Notes: generated by a model from the letters alone, not told the origin. Counted from the first letter of the stretch, positions 1 to 7,496 are shown. The stretch is DNA of 13,410 nucleotides from an uncultured Porphyromonadaceae bacterium (GCA_900550645.1 URTA01000064.1:1-13410); one strand, 5' to 3'. Numbers and translations are program-made.

Positions 1-55
1 CTTCTGCTTTTCAAGAAGTTGGGTATGCCTCTTTGTGGTTTAGCGGACAGTAATA
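1..55. other. Discontinuity at left edge; possible insertion-sequence end
   Basis: These bases do not continue the fibronectin-type coding frame that begins just to the right. That frame has a TAG at 41-43, and the other two forward frames do not give a convincing FnIII strand pattern here. The stretch is less GC-rich than the gene and contains TTTAGCGGACAGTAATA (40-56), which resembles from memory the terminal sequences of some Bacteroidales insertion sequences. This cannot be verified without a search. The alternatives are a chimeric contig end or a decayed gene start. Confidence 0.25.
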
Positions 56-1756
56 TTTACAGACACCGAGGAAATCGAGTACGGACACCAGTACACCTAC
101 ACTGTCCGCGCATACTCCACAGACAACACCGGCGGCGGTGGCGACTATGTGTACCTGTTTGTAGGCATCAAGCCCGCAAAACCGACGGTAACGCTCTCTG
201 CCGGCGAGAACGGCAGCTCCCCCGTGACTATCAAGGTGACTGCCCCCACGACTCTGGACGGCGGCGGCGAACTGACAGCTCCGCTCACCAAGCTGGAAAT
301 CAAGGACTATGTCTCATACGGCAATGAGCCTGTGCTTCACACTATCGAAAACCCTGTCCCCGGCACTGAATACACATACGTGCACGAAGCTGAGAACAGC
401 AAGAGCTATATATACCATGTGTATGCCTCAACAGCATACGGCACTAGCGACTACGCTTCTGCACAGATATATGTAGGCGAGGACGTTCCTGGCGCACCCG
501 AAAACGTGGCTGCTGCCACTACCAGCGAGGGCGGCGTGAGCGTGACCTGGACTGCCCCCACTGCCGGCAAGAACAGCGGATACCTCGACACGGCATCTAT
601 CCGCTACAAGGTGGCTCGCGTGATCGGCTACAACTCCGAGACGCTGCTTGCCGAGAATCTCACGGATTGTGCATACACCGACCCGTGTGAAGACCTCACA
701 GGCCCGACTACCCTCAAGTACAAGGTGACTGCTTACAATACGCTCGGCGACGGCGGTTACACCACTTCCGCCGAGGTTGTTGCCGGCCCGGCTATCTCCC
801 TCCCATTCGTCGAGAACTTCAACGCTGGCTCTGACTACTACAAGCAGGCTGAGAACCTCTGGACTAAAGACCCCGTGGGCTACAGCAGCAACTGGAGCGT
901 AGAGCGTTATGACTACTCAACTTCCATAACAGGCGTGGACGGCAGCGAGGACAATTATGACGGCTATGCGTCTGCTTCATACCGTTACTCCTCACCCGGT
1001 ACAGTTGACCGCTTCATCTCAAGCTCTATCAACTTCGCCGGCGCAGAGTACCCCGTGCTTACGTTCTATACACTCGCCAATGCTACTAACGCAAACCGCC
1101 TCGCAGTGGATGTGCGCCGCGATGGTGCGGAAGACGAGACTCTCGTTGACATCGCACCCAACTCGCTTTACACTGATGGCAGCGGCGACAACTACTGGAC
1201 CATGGTGACTGTCCCCATGATGTCGCTCACTGACAAGGTTGCCAGCGTGATTTTCCGCGCTTACGTCCCCGAGGGCAATACGGACAACAGCGACAATATC
1301 TTCCTCGACAAGATACGCATCGACAACTATCCCGCCGTTAAGAACGTGGTAATCAACTCTGGTGACAACCAGACTGTTCTCAGCTGGGACGTTCCCTCTT
1401 GCTCAACAGGCGAGGCCTCTGCATACAAGCTGGAAATCTTTACGGCAGATGGCAACGAGGAGGTTACTGCTTCGACTCCCGAATACACCATGACAACAGT
1501 CATGGGCGAGAACTATCAGGTAGTCATCACCCCGGTATACGGCGATGTTGAGGGTCTTGCCACTGAATACGCTTTCGTTGGTGGCGCAGGAACAGGCGTT
1601 GAGGGCATCTCTGCTGACGCAGCTGTTGCGGTTGAATACCTCGACATGGCGGGTATGCGTGTAGCGCAGCCCATAGACGGCACTCTCGTAATCAAGCGCA
1701 TGGTTATGGCTGACGGTTCTGTCAAAGCTGTCAAGGAAATATATAGCGCAAAATAA
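44..1756 (+). CDS. 5'-truncated FnIII/jelly-roll surface protein with C-terminal sorting-type domain
   Basis: Probable secreted or surface-attached protein of unknown ligand, missing its N-terminus. The frame is open from 44, after a TAG at 41-43. The nearest start-like codon is GTG 149, but codons before it (about 56-148) already read as an FnIII strand (FTDTEEIEYGHQYTYTVRAYS), so 149 is not the true start. Counting residues from 149: FnIII-like modules at ~10-112 and ~113-213; a jelly-roll domain at ~216-393 opening with LPFVENF and closing with FLDKIRIDN; another FnIII module at ~395-478; and a C-terminal domain at ~483-535 (EYLDMAGMRVAQP, then LVIKRM) like type IX secretion sorting domains of Bacteroidales. 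No signal peptide is present because the start is lost. The same architecture recurs in the next gene. Domain types are recognised by pattern, not by search; the binding function is unknown. It may be a pseudogene if the break is real. Confidence 0.75.
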   Translation, partial: RTVIFTDTEEIEYGHQYTYTVRAYSTDNTGGGGDYVYLFVGIKPAKPTVTLSAGENGSSPVTIKVTAPTTLDGGGELTAPLTKLEIKDYVSYGNEPVLHTIENPVPGTEYTYVHEAENSKSYIYHVYASTAYGTSDYASAQIYVGEDVPGAPENVAAATTSEGGVSVTWTAPTAGKNSGYLDTASIRYKVARVIGYNSETLLAENLTDCAYTDPCEDLTGPTTLKYKVTAYNTLGDGGYTTSAEVVAGPAISLPFVENFNAGSDYYKQAENLWTKDPVGYSSNWSVERYDYSTSITGVDGSEDNYDGYASASYRYSSPGTVDRFISSSINFAGAEYPVLTFYTLANATNANRLAVDVRRDGAEDETLVDIAPNSLYTDGSGDNYWTMVTVPMMSLTDKVASVIFRAYVPEGNTDNSDNIFLDKIRIDNYPAVKNVVINSGDNQTVLSWDVPSCSTGEASAYKLEIFTADGNEEVTASTPEYTMTTVMGENYQVVITPVYGDVEGLATEYAFVGGAGTGVEGISADAAVAVEYLDMAGMRVAQPIDGTLVIKRMVMADGSVKAVKEIYSAK

Positions 1757-1851
1757 CATACTGAAATAAACGGAGGCCGCATATTCCCTTGTTCATAGGG
1801 TTGTGCTGTCTCTTTTATGTGATTTTGCACACAATCGTATAAAATAATACA

Positions 1852-4800
1852 ATGAGAAACAAACATATAGCCCTTGTGGCTGCTGCGGTTGCGGCTGCAA
1901 TGCCTTTGTCGGCGACTGTACGTGGCTTTGTCGGCGCAGACGGCGAGCTGGGTAAGTTGAACGCCGGGCAGACGGTCGCTGCGAGCGGCTCATTTGCTGA
2001 TGTTCCGGCGCAGCCCCGGCAGTATGCCCCGGCTCGCATCGGTGCGACTGGCTCGACCATTTACGGTTTCATGTCATACGCAGACATTGACGGATTCAAC
2101 GCTGGCTGGTATGAGATAGAACCCTCCGGCAATGCTACGCGCCTGTGGCAGTATGCTTTTGCCGAATCCGGCGCACGCCTTTCCAACGGCTGGCTGCGCG
2201 GCGGCCGCCTTTGCGGCCTCGGCCTGTTCACCATGGGTTCGGAGGACATGATTGGTGACTATGCCTATCAGGAGTTTGACCTTGAGACAGGGGAATTGCT
2301 TACAAACCGCTCGATTGATGTTATTTCATACCGTATGCCGCATTTCTACAGTGCCGCATACGTCCCCTCTGAGGACAAGATATACGGTTTCGGCAAGGGC
2401 GAGAGCAGCGAGTCTGACCTGCACTACTTCAAGTGCGCACCTGCTGACAAGCCCGAAGAGGCAGTAATCATCAAGCAGTTGAGCCAGCCTGGCGACCGCT
2501 GCTTCTCGCTGTGCTACAGCCCTGTTGACAACTGTTTTTATGGCGTAAACTGCTTCGGCAAGTTCGTCCGTATACTCACCAACGGCACAATCACAGAACT
2601 GTTTGACGTGCCGGTGGCTGACCTTGCCAACAGCAAGGGCGCTTTGGCATACAGCCCGTATGACGGCTACCTGATTTGGAATCCTTCAGTATATGCAGCT
2701 ACGTCAGAACTTTACGCTATCTATCCGGCGGAAAACCGCATTGAGAAGATACACCAGTTTGACGTAGACACCCAATTTACGTTCTTCCTCACACCTGACG
2801 TGCAGGACAATATGGCGGCTCCGCGCCCTGGCAGGTTCATTTCTGCACAGTTTGAGGACGCGCAGCTTTCGGGTACGCTGCGCTTCGCCATGCCCGACCA
2901 TACAATGCAGGATTCGTCGATTTCCGGTGACATTGACTGGCGGCTGTATGACAACGGCACTCTGCTGAAAAGCGGCACTGCTCCTGCCGCAGAGAATGTG
3001 ACCATTCCCGTGGAAGTGGCGCAGGGCGACCATACGTTCCGCTTCGCAGCTGTGCTGAACGGCATCGAGGGCAACCCGGCGGTGGCTCATGTATATGTAG
3101 GGCATGACACACCGAAAGTCCCCGAACAGGTTGTGCTGACTTCGGAAAACGTGACTTGGATGCCCGTGACCGAAGGCGTGCACGGCGGATATATGGACGC
3201 GGCAAATGTGACATACGAGGTATACCTCAACGGCGAGAAAGCAGGCGAGACTTCTGCCAACTCGTTCCCTGTCAATATTGATGCCGACCGCGAGCAGGAC
3301 GTTTACCGCGCCTCTGTTGTCGCTGTCAGCCATGACATGAGGTCTGATGCCGGCATCTCTGACAAGGCCATAATCGGCCGTCCCTACGCGCTCCCCATGA
3401 CCATTGCCCCGACGGAGCATGACACAGAGATGGTGACAATCATCAATGCTGACGGAAGCCCCGAGTACGGCGTATGGCGGTTCTCCGACCAGTGGCAGGG
3501 AGACTGGGGTACATATTGCTTTGCCTCGGGCTGGAGCTACAACCAGCCCGATGACTGGTTGATAATGCCCGCTGCCGAGTTCCCGTCAAACGAAGTGTTG
3601 TATCAGGTTACGCTCGATGTCGCTCGCGGCAGCTACAGCGGCCAGCGCGAATATTTCGAGGTGTGGGCAGGTACTGCTCCCACGGTTGAGGCAATGACCA
3701 TACCCGTAATTGCCAAGACCCGCGCACAGAAGTACAACGAGTGGAAGGAATACAGTGGCGAGTTTGCCGTGCCTCGCGCTGGTACATATTATATTGCCGT
3801 GCGCAGTGTGTCTGACCCTGACCAGAAAGACATGATTGTCAAGAATATCCGCGTTGCTGCTACCGACAAGCAGACGGAGGTGCCGGCTGCTGTGACTGGC
3901 CTCACTGTTGTTGCGACAAGCGACCCCGACCTTACCGCAACCCTCTCGTTCACCATGCCGACCAAGTTTGTCAATGGCAACGACATTCCCGAGTCCGCGA
4001 CTGTCAAGGCTCGCGCCCTCGGTGCGCAGACTGTCGAGGTTGCGGGTGCGCCGGGTTCTGTACAGACCCTCGTAGTGCCCACTGCTCAGGGAGACAACTA
4101 CATCAACGTCATCACCGAGGTGGACGGCATGCTGGGACAGGCTGCCGAAGTGTCTGTGTTCACTGGTATGGATATGCTTAGCTATGTCGAAAACTACAAG
4201 GCTGAACTTTCCGAAGACAACATGAGTGTCCGCCTCACTTGGGAACGCCCTATCGAGTCGCTCAACGGCGGCTATTTCGCCACCACAGGCATACGCTACT
4301 GGATTGGAGAACTCGATACTGACGGCTCATTTATCGGCGAGCCGGTATGCGCCGGTACAGATGTATATGAATACACGCTCTCTCTGCCAGAAGGCTCGCC
4401 GCAGAAGTATATGCGCATAGCCATTGCCGCAGAGAATGCTGCCGGCATCTCCAACGCCCGCTGGTATATTGCACGTGTCGTCGGCACTCCGTATACGCTC
4501 CCGATTATCGAGAATTTTGACGACATGACTGCAAAATACACTCCGCTTCAAGCCTCTGCCCCGACCGACGAATACGTTGACGGCAGTTGGGATTGGTGCC
4601 AGCCCGAAGTTGTAGGCGAGGAATTTGCCCATGACGGCGGCGGTTACGGGATTATCGGCTTCACGGACAAGAGTAATGCTCGGGTGCGCCTCGGTCTGCC
4701 CAAGGTTTCCACCGTAGGCGCGGAAGCTCCCAACGCTACTCTCGAGCTCTGGACGGGCGAGGCTTGCGCAGAGCAGATGGCTGTCTATGCCACAACCCAC

Positions 4801-5199
4801 GGCATGGCTATGCCCGAGAAGATTGCCGACATCCCCGCTGGCAGCGGCTGGCAGAAGGTGAATGTAGCCATCCCTGACAAGTTCAACAACCGCCCCTGGA
4901 TGAGCCTCTACATAGACGGCTATCTCCCCACATCGTCCCACTACCTGATGCTCTACAGCTATATGATGTCGCCAATGTCCAGTGTTTCGGACATCCTGTC
5001 CGGCAGCACCGGCGCGGTATATTCGCGCCGAGGCGAGATAGTCATGGCTGGCTATGACGGCGCGGCATACGCAGTCTACGGCATCGACGGCAAGAGCATC
5101 GCCGCCGGCACTTGCAGCGGCGAGACAGTCGTTGCAGCCGCCCCTGGCATATACGTCGTGCGCATCGGCTCTCAGGCTGCCCGCGTGGTAGTCCGTTAA
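1852..5199 (+). CDS. Large secreted beta-propeller/FnIII/jelly-roll protein with type IX-like C-terminus
   Basis: Complete 1115-residue exported protein; ligand unknown. Residues 1-~21 form a signal peptide (MRNKH, an Ala/Val-rich core, then LSA). Residues ~60-316 carry repeated short motifs such as IYGFMSY, KIYGFGKG, CFYGVNCFG and YDGYLIWNP, which look like blades of a beta-propeller. FnIII-like modules follow at ~325-418 and ~423-510, a jelly-roll at ~512-670 (ALPMTI, DDWLIMPA), FnIII-like modules at ~677-772 and ~774-880, and a second jelly-roll at ~881-1050 (LPIIENFDD). The C-terminus (~1053-1115: YAVYGIDGKSIAAG, then PGIYVVRIG and ARVVVR) is typical of type A sorting domains. That implies passage through the type IX secretion system if the host has one. 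ATG 1852 is chosen because the signal peptide starts there; an AT-rich stretch precedes it and no clear Shine-Dalgarno site is seen. The 95-base gap from the previous gene holds no clear terminator, so co-transcription is possible. A possible but poor -7 box (TGATTTTG, 1820-1827) lacks a partner at the usual spacing. Confidence 0.85.
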   Translation: MRNKHIALVAAAVAAAMPLSATVRGFVGADGELGKLNAGQTVAASGSFADVPAQPRQYAPARIGATGSTIYGFMSYADIDGFNAGWYEIEPSGNATRLWQYAFAESGARLSNGWLRGGRLCGLGLFTMGSEDMIGDYAYQEFDLETGELLTNRSIDVISYRMPHFYSAAYVPSEDKIYGFGKGESSESDLHYFKCAPADKPEEAVIIKQLSQPGDRCFSLCYSPVDNCFYGVNCFGKFVRILTNGTITELFDVPVADLANSKGALAYSPYDGYLIWNPSVYAATSELYAIYPAENRIEKIHQFDVDTQFTFFLTPDVQDNMAAPRPGRFISAQFEDAQLSGTLRFAMPDHTMQDSSISGDIDWRLYDNGTLLKSGTAPAAENVTIPVEVAQGDHTFRFAAVLNGIEGNPAVAHVYVGHDTPKVPEQVVLTSENVTWMPVTEGVHGGYMDAANVTYEVYLNGEKAGETSANSFPVNIDADREQDVYRASVVAVSHDMRSDAGISDKAIIGRPYALPMTIAPTEHDTEMVTIINADGSPEYGVWRFSDQWQGDWGTYCFASGWSYNQPDDWLIMPAAEFPSNEVLYQVTLDVARGSYSGQREYFEVWAGTAPTVEAMTIPVIAKTRAQKYNEWKEYSGEFAVPRAGTYYIAVRSVSDPDQKDMIVKNIRVAATDKQTEVPAAVTGLTVVATSDPDLTATLSFTMPTKFVNGNDIPESATVKARALGAQTVEVAGAPGSVQTLVVPTAQGDNYINVITEVDGMLGQAAEVSVFTGMDMLSYVENYKAELSEDNMSVRLTWERPIESLNGGYFATTGIRYWIGELDTDGSFIGEPVCAGTDVYEYTLSLPEGSPQKYMRIAIAAENAAGISNARWYIARVVGTPYTLPIIENFDDMTAKYTPLQASAPTDEYVDGSWDWCQPEVVGEEFAHDGGGYGIIGFTDKSNARVRLGLPKVSTVGAEAPNATLELWTGEACAEQMAVYATTHGMAMPEKIADIPAGSGWQKVNVAIPDKFNNRPWMSLYIDGYLPTSSHYLMLYSYMMSPMSSVSDILSGSTGAVYSRRGEIVMAGYDGAAYAVYGIDGKSIAAGTCSGETVVAAAPGIYVVRIGSQAARVVVR

Positions 5200-5229
5200 A
5201 TTCGCATGCATAAGTACATTCTCCATATT

Positions 5230-5265
5230 GGGGCTGGCAATGTTGTTGCCGGCCTCGATTTATTT
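5230..5265 (+). terminator. Probable intrinsic terminator after the propeller/FnIII gene
   Basis: GGGGCTGGCAA (5230-5240) pairs along its full length with TTGCCGGCCTC (5246-5256), using two G-U pairs, around a 5-base loop. An interrupted T-rich tail (GATTTATTT) follows. The hairpin begins 31 bases after the upstream stop codon and lies before the next promoter. The tail is imperfect, so efficiency is uncertain. Confidence 0.6.
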
Positions 5266-5294
5266 GCATAGCTGGATGGAAATGACGCAGTTGC

Positions 5295-5325
5295 TTGCGC
5301 GGCAGAATGATTATTGCTAACTTTG
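5295..5325 (+). promoter_or_regulatory. Bacteroidota-type promoter (TTG-N20-TAACTTTG)
   Basis: TTG at 5295-5297 is followed after 20 bases by TAACTTTG at 5318-5325, an exact match to the Bacteroidota -7 consensus TAnnTTTG. The transcript should start near 5330. This makes upstream in-frame starts (TTG 5295, ATG 5307) impossible for the gene that follows and points to ATG 5346. Confidence 0.8.
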
Positions 5326-5345
5326 TTGCAGTAAACAAGCAGGTT

Positions 5346-5795
5346 ATGAATGGCAAGGAACAGGCGGGTTGTTTTGTTGTAGCGGTGGCGGCTGTTGCAT
5401 TGCTGGTCATTTGCCGGTTAGTTTCGGGCGGCAATGACGAGATGCCGTCGTCCTCCTCTAAGCCGCACACAGAGGCTGCTGATACCGCTAAGGCAAATCC
5501 ATTGCCTCGGACACCGGCGGCTGCTCCATCAGATGTGCCGCGTCGGGTGGCTCGCCCGGCTGATGCCGATGATGCGTATGCAGAAGGGTATGACAACGGA
5601 TATGCGCAGGGACGCAACGACGGTGTGCGTGGCCAGTATCGCGGCTACGGGAATGATGATGAGCGTAACGCCCCGGACCAGGACGCGAGCCGCTACCGCG
5701 AAGGGTATGACGACGGCTATACCGACGGGTACAATTCGGGACAGGCCTTATATAATGAGGGCGGAGATGACGAATATAACGCGGATATTTGGTGA
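5346..5795 (+). CDS. Small membrane-anchored protein with GX3 repeats, function unknown
   Basis: I do not recognise this family. From ATG 5346 the product has 149 residues: a short cytoplasmic head (MNGKEQ), one hydrophobic segment at ~8-26 (FVVAVAAVALLVICRLV), a Ser/Pro/Ala-rich linker at ~30-72, then a Gly/Tyr/Asp-rich tail. In the tail, glycine recurs every fourth residue in two blocks: residues 81-96 (GYDNGYAQGRNDGVRG) and 120-132 (GYDDGYTDGYNSG). The acidic end is DDEYNADIW. The GX3 rhythm recalls the deca-GX3 repeat of Yae1-type proteins, but that is only a pattern resemblance. No lipobox is evident around Cys9 or Cys23. The open frame extends upstream to a TTG at 5295, but the promoter overlaps that region, so 5346 is preferred. 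The gene sits alone between a terminator and the metK promoter. It is probably an inner-membrane protein with a periplasmic tail, but the orientation is inferred. Confidence 0.7.
   Translation: MNGKEQAGCFVVAVAAVALLVICRLVSGGNDEMPSSSSKPHTEAADTAKANPLPRTPAAAPSDVPRRVARPADADDAYAEGYDNGYAQGRNDGVRGQYRGYGNDDERNAPDQDASRYREGYDDGYTDGYNSGQALYNEGGDDEYNADIW
5583..5720 (+). repeat. Two-copy coding repeat for the EGYDxGY motif
   Basis: The 21-base units at 5583-5603 and 5700-5720 differ at only two positions by eye. Each encodes EGYD(N/D)GY at the head of a GX3 block. The near identity at third codon positions suggests a fairly recent internal duplication or strong constraint. The 96 bases between the units are not repeated. 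Confidence 0.6.
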
Positions 5796-5810
5796 TTTTC
5801 GGCGGAACAC

Positions 5811-5841
5811 TTGCACAGTTGCAGAAAATGGTGTAACTTTG
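5811..5841 (+). promoter_or_regulatory. metK promoter (TTG-N20-TAACTTTG)
   Basis: TTG at 5811-5813 and TAACTTTG at 5834-5841 are separated by exactly 20 bases, the same layout as three other promoters in the window. Transcription should start near 5846-5849, giving a metK leader of about 265 nt. A short GC hairpin (GGCG-CGTG-CGCC, 5858-5869) lies at the very start of the transcript. Confidence 0.8.
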
Positions 5842-5870
5842 CACCACTAATCCGCGAGGCGCGTGCGCCA

Positions 5871-5936
5871 GACCGGGAGTGGATAAATTTGGCTGCTTGC
5901 AACCACTCAAAAAAATGCTAAAATGCGAACAGGCCA
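5871..5936 (+). promoter_or_regulatory. SAM-II-type riboswitch aptamer in the metK leader
   Basis: Predicted S-adenosylmethionine sensor controlling metK. Stem P1 is GAGTGG (5877-5882) with CCACTC (5903-5908). The 20-base loop carries a U-rich part (ATAAATTT) and ends in CTTGCAA directly before the 3' arm. Downstream lies an A-rich strand with AATGCTAAAA (5914-5923). From memory, the SAM-II family shows this same order: stem, loop with UUU and a terminal UUGCA, 3' stem arm, then AAA...GCUAAA forming the pseudoknot. A candidate pseudoknot pairs UGGCU (5890-5894) with GGCCA (5932-5936). The classic P2 pairing is poor here, so this may be a longer-loop variant. The position upstream of the SAM synthetase gene agrees with the ligand. 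A SAM-I motif is absent. The call rests on pattern and context, not on a covariance search. Confidence 0.75.
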
Positions 5937-5993
5937 CACAGCGTCAGCTGCCGCAGCGTTGCGGACGGTTGGCGGGCTGGCTGTCGGATATTT

Positions 5994-6035
5994 GGCATTT
6001 GGAAGTGGGCAAGACTTCCCGATGCCTGTTTTTTT
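5994..6035 (+). terminator. Intrinsic terminator of the metK attenuator (expression platform)
   Basis: The outer stem is GGCAT (5994-5998) with ATGCC (6022-6026), followed by a 2x2 internal loop. The inner stem is GGAAGT (6001-6006) with ACTTCC (6014-6019) around a 7-base loop. TG and seven T residues (6029-6035) follow. The terminator lies 79 bases before the metK start, between aptamer and gene, as expected for control by premature termination. Its 5' arm overlaps UUUGGCAUUU (5991-6000), which can instead pair with the aptamer core at 5913-5922. Confidence 0.85.
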
Positions 6036-6100
6036 ATCCCCTACCAGTGTCGCCTGACGGCTCGCGACGGTAACATTAAACAGAAAACAAAACAACAAAG

Positions 6101-6107
6101 AAAGGAG
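6101..6107 (+). promoter_or_regulatory. metK: metK ribosome binding site (AAAGGAG)
   Basis: AAAGGAG lies 7 bases before ATG 6115. A clear Shine-Dalgarno site like this is uncommon among the genes of this window and fixes the metK start. It lies well outside the terminator hairpin, so control is more likely transcriptional than by hiding this site. Confidence 0.7.
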
Positions 6108-6114
6108 AATAATC

Positions 6115-7440
6115 ATGAGCTATCTTTTCACATCGGAGTCCGTGTCGGAGGGACACCCCGACAAGGTTGCGGATCAGATAAGCGATGCATTGCTTGACGA
6201 GTTTTTGGCATTCGACCCGCAGTCGCGTGTCGCAGTGGAGACGCTGGTCACCACAGGCCAGGTCGTAGTTGCCGGCGAGGTGACGACACGTGCATACGTT
6301 GACACTTCAAAGGTGATACGTGACTTGATAAACAATATCGGCTATAATCGCGGCGCATATCGTTTTGACGGCGACTCGTGCGGCATCTTCAGCGCAATCC
6401 ACGAGCAGAGCCGCGACATAAAGCGCGGTGTGGTGCGCGACGAACCTGCACAGCAGGGCGCCGGTGACCAGGGCATGATGTTCGGCTACGCTACCGACGA
6501 GACCGAGGACTACATTCCGCTGACCCTCTACCTGTCGCACGCGCTGCTGCGCGAACTCGCAGCTATACGCCGCGAGGGACGCGAAATGACTTATTACCGC
6601 AAAGGCAAGCTGGTGACATACTTGCGCCCCGACTCCAAGAGCCAGGTGACTGTGGAGTATGGCGACGACGGCAAGCCGCAGCGCATCGACACCATCGTCG
6701 TCTCTACGCAGCATGATGAGTTTATCGAGCCGCTCGCCGACACTGACGAGGCTCGCGACATCGCCGACTCCGAGATGCTTAAGCAGATTTATGCCGATGT
6801 GCGCGACGTGCTTCTGCCTCGCGTCATTGCGAAGCTCCCCGAGAATATACGCGCCCTTTTCGACGGCAGCGTGCGTCTGCTGGTCAACCCTACGGGCAAG
6901 TTCGTCCTTGGCGGCCCGCACGCCGACACCGGCCTGACTGGACGCAAAATCATCGTTGACACATACGGCGGCCGTGGCGCACACGGCGGCGGCGCATTCT
7001 CCGGCAAAGACCCCAGCAAGGTAGACCGCTCGGCGGCATACGCGGCACGTCACATTGCTCGCAACCTCGTCGCTGCCGGCGTGGCTTCGGAGGTTCTGGT
7101 ACAGGTGGCATACGCCATCGGCTGTGCTGACCCTGTGAGCATATTCGTCAACACTTACGGCACAGCCCGCCACGGCCTGACCGACAGGCAGATTGCTGAT
7201 GCCGTGTCCGAGCTGTTCGACATGACTCCCGCCGGCATCGAGAAGCGTCTGAAGCTCCGCGAGCCGATATATCTGGAGACTGCCACCTACGGACACATGG
7301 GGCGCAAGCCGCAGAAGGTGCACAAGGTATTCGTCTCACGTGACGCCGACATACCCTCCGTAGAGAAGGATGTGGAACTCTTCACATGGGAAAAGGACGA
7401 CTATGTAGACGCGATAAAGGCGAAATTCGGCATCAAATGA
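6115..7440 (+). CDS. metK: S-adenosylmethionine synthetase (methionine adenosyltransferase)
   Basis: Makes S-adenosylmethionine from methionine and ATP in the cytoplasm, releasing phosphate and pyrophosphate; supplies the methyl donor and radical-SAM cofactor. The 441-residue product shows the family motifs in order: GHPDKVADQISDALLDEFL (13-31, substrate and metal binding), GIFSAIHEQS (90-99), GAGDQGMMFGYA (115-126, the family signature), RPDSKSQVTVEY (171-182), PTGKFVLGGPHADTGLTGRK (259-278) and GGGAFSGKDPSKVDRS (291-306, the second signature). It is longer than the ~384-residue E. coli enzyme, as Bacteroidota forms usually are. All expected catalytic regions are intact. The start is set by the Shine-Dalgarno site at 6101-6107. 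The gene has its own promoter, a leader with SAM-II-like aptamer and attenuator, and a strong terminator downstream, so it appears to be a single-gene transcript repressed by its own product. Confidence 0.98.
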   Translation: MSYLFTSESVSEGHPDKVADQISDALLDEFLAFDPQSRVAVETLVTTGQVVVAGEVTTRAYVDTSKVIRDLINNIGYNRGAYRFDGDSCGIFSAIHEQSRDIKRGVVRDEPAQQGAGDQGMMFGYATDETEDYIPLTLYLSHALLRELAAIRREGREMTYYRKGKLVTYLRPDSKSQVTVEYGDDGKPQRIDTIVVSTQHDEFIEPLADTDEARDIADSEMLKQIYADVRDVLLPRVIAKLPENIRALFDGSVRLLVNPTGKFVLGGPHADTGLTGRKIIVDTYGGRGAHGGGAFSGKDPSKVDRSAAYAARHIARNLVAAGVASEVLVQVAYAIGCADPVSIFVNTYGTARHGLTDRQIADAVSELFDMTPAGIEKRLKLREPIYLETATYGHMGRKPQKVHKVFVSRDADIPSVEKDVELFTWEKDDYVDAIKAKFGIK

Positions 7441-7496
7441 TGCCTTGACGCTTCGAGCGTGTATATGTGTTGAAAATCAGAAAATTAAATGTGCTG

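Noticed and set aside
1819..1832. TGTGATTTTGCACA, resembling a CRP/FNR-type operator upstream of the large secreted protein
   Set aside because: The half-sites are two bases too close for the usual TGTGA-N6-TCACA site and one match in AT-rich DNA is not significant.
4327..5226. 299-residue open frame on the minus strand
   Set aside because: It mirrors the coding sequence of the large secreted protein. Its residues follow the complement of that gene's codons, and no promoter or ribosome site was seen.
5295..5345. TTG 5295 or ATG 5307 as start of the small GX3 protein
   Set aside because: Both lie in or before the promoter's -7 box (5318-5325) and so would not be in the transcript.
5346..5420. 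Lipoprotein signal in the small GX3 protein (Cys9 or Cys23)
   Set aside because: Residues before either cysteine (QAG or LVI) do not fit a lipobox after a proper hydrophobic stretch; a plain membrane anchor fits better.
5987..5994. GATATTTG as a second -7 box inside the metK leader
   Set aside because: It lacks the leading T of TAnnTTTG, and the sequence is better explained as part of the antiterminator/terminator switch.
5850..6000. SAM-I (S-box) riboswitch before metK
   Set aside because: The S-box core motifs (AGAGnnGGnnGAGGGA and GGCAACC types) are absent; the layout matches SAM-II instead.
6307..7323. 338-residue open frame on the minus strand across metK
   Set aside because: Shadow of the strongly conserved metK frame in GC-rich DNA; no recognisable motif.
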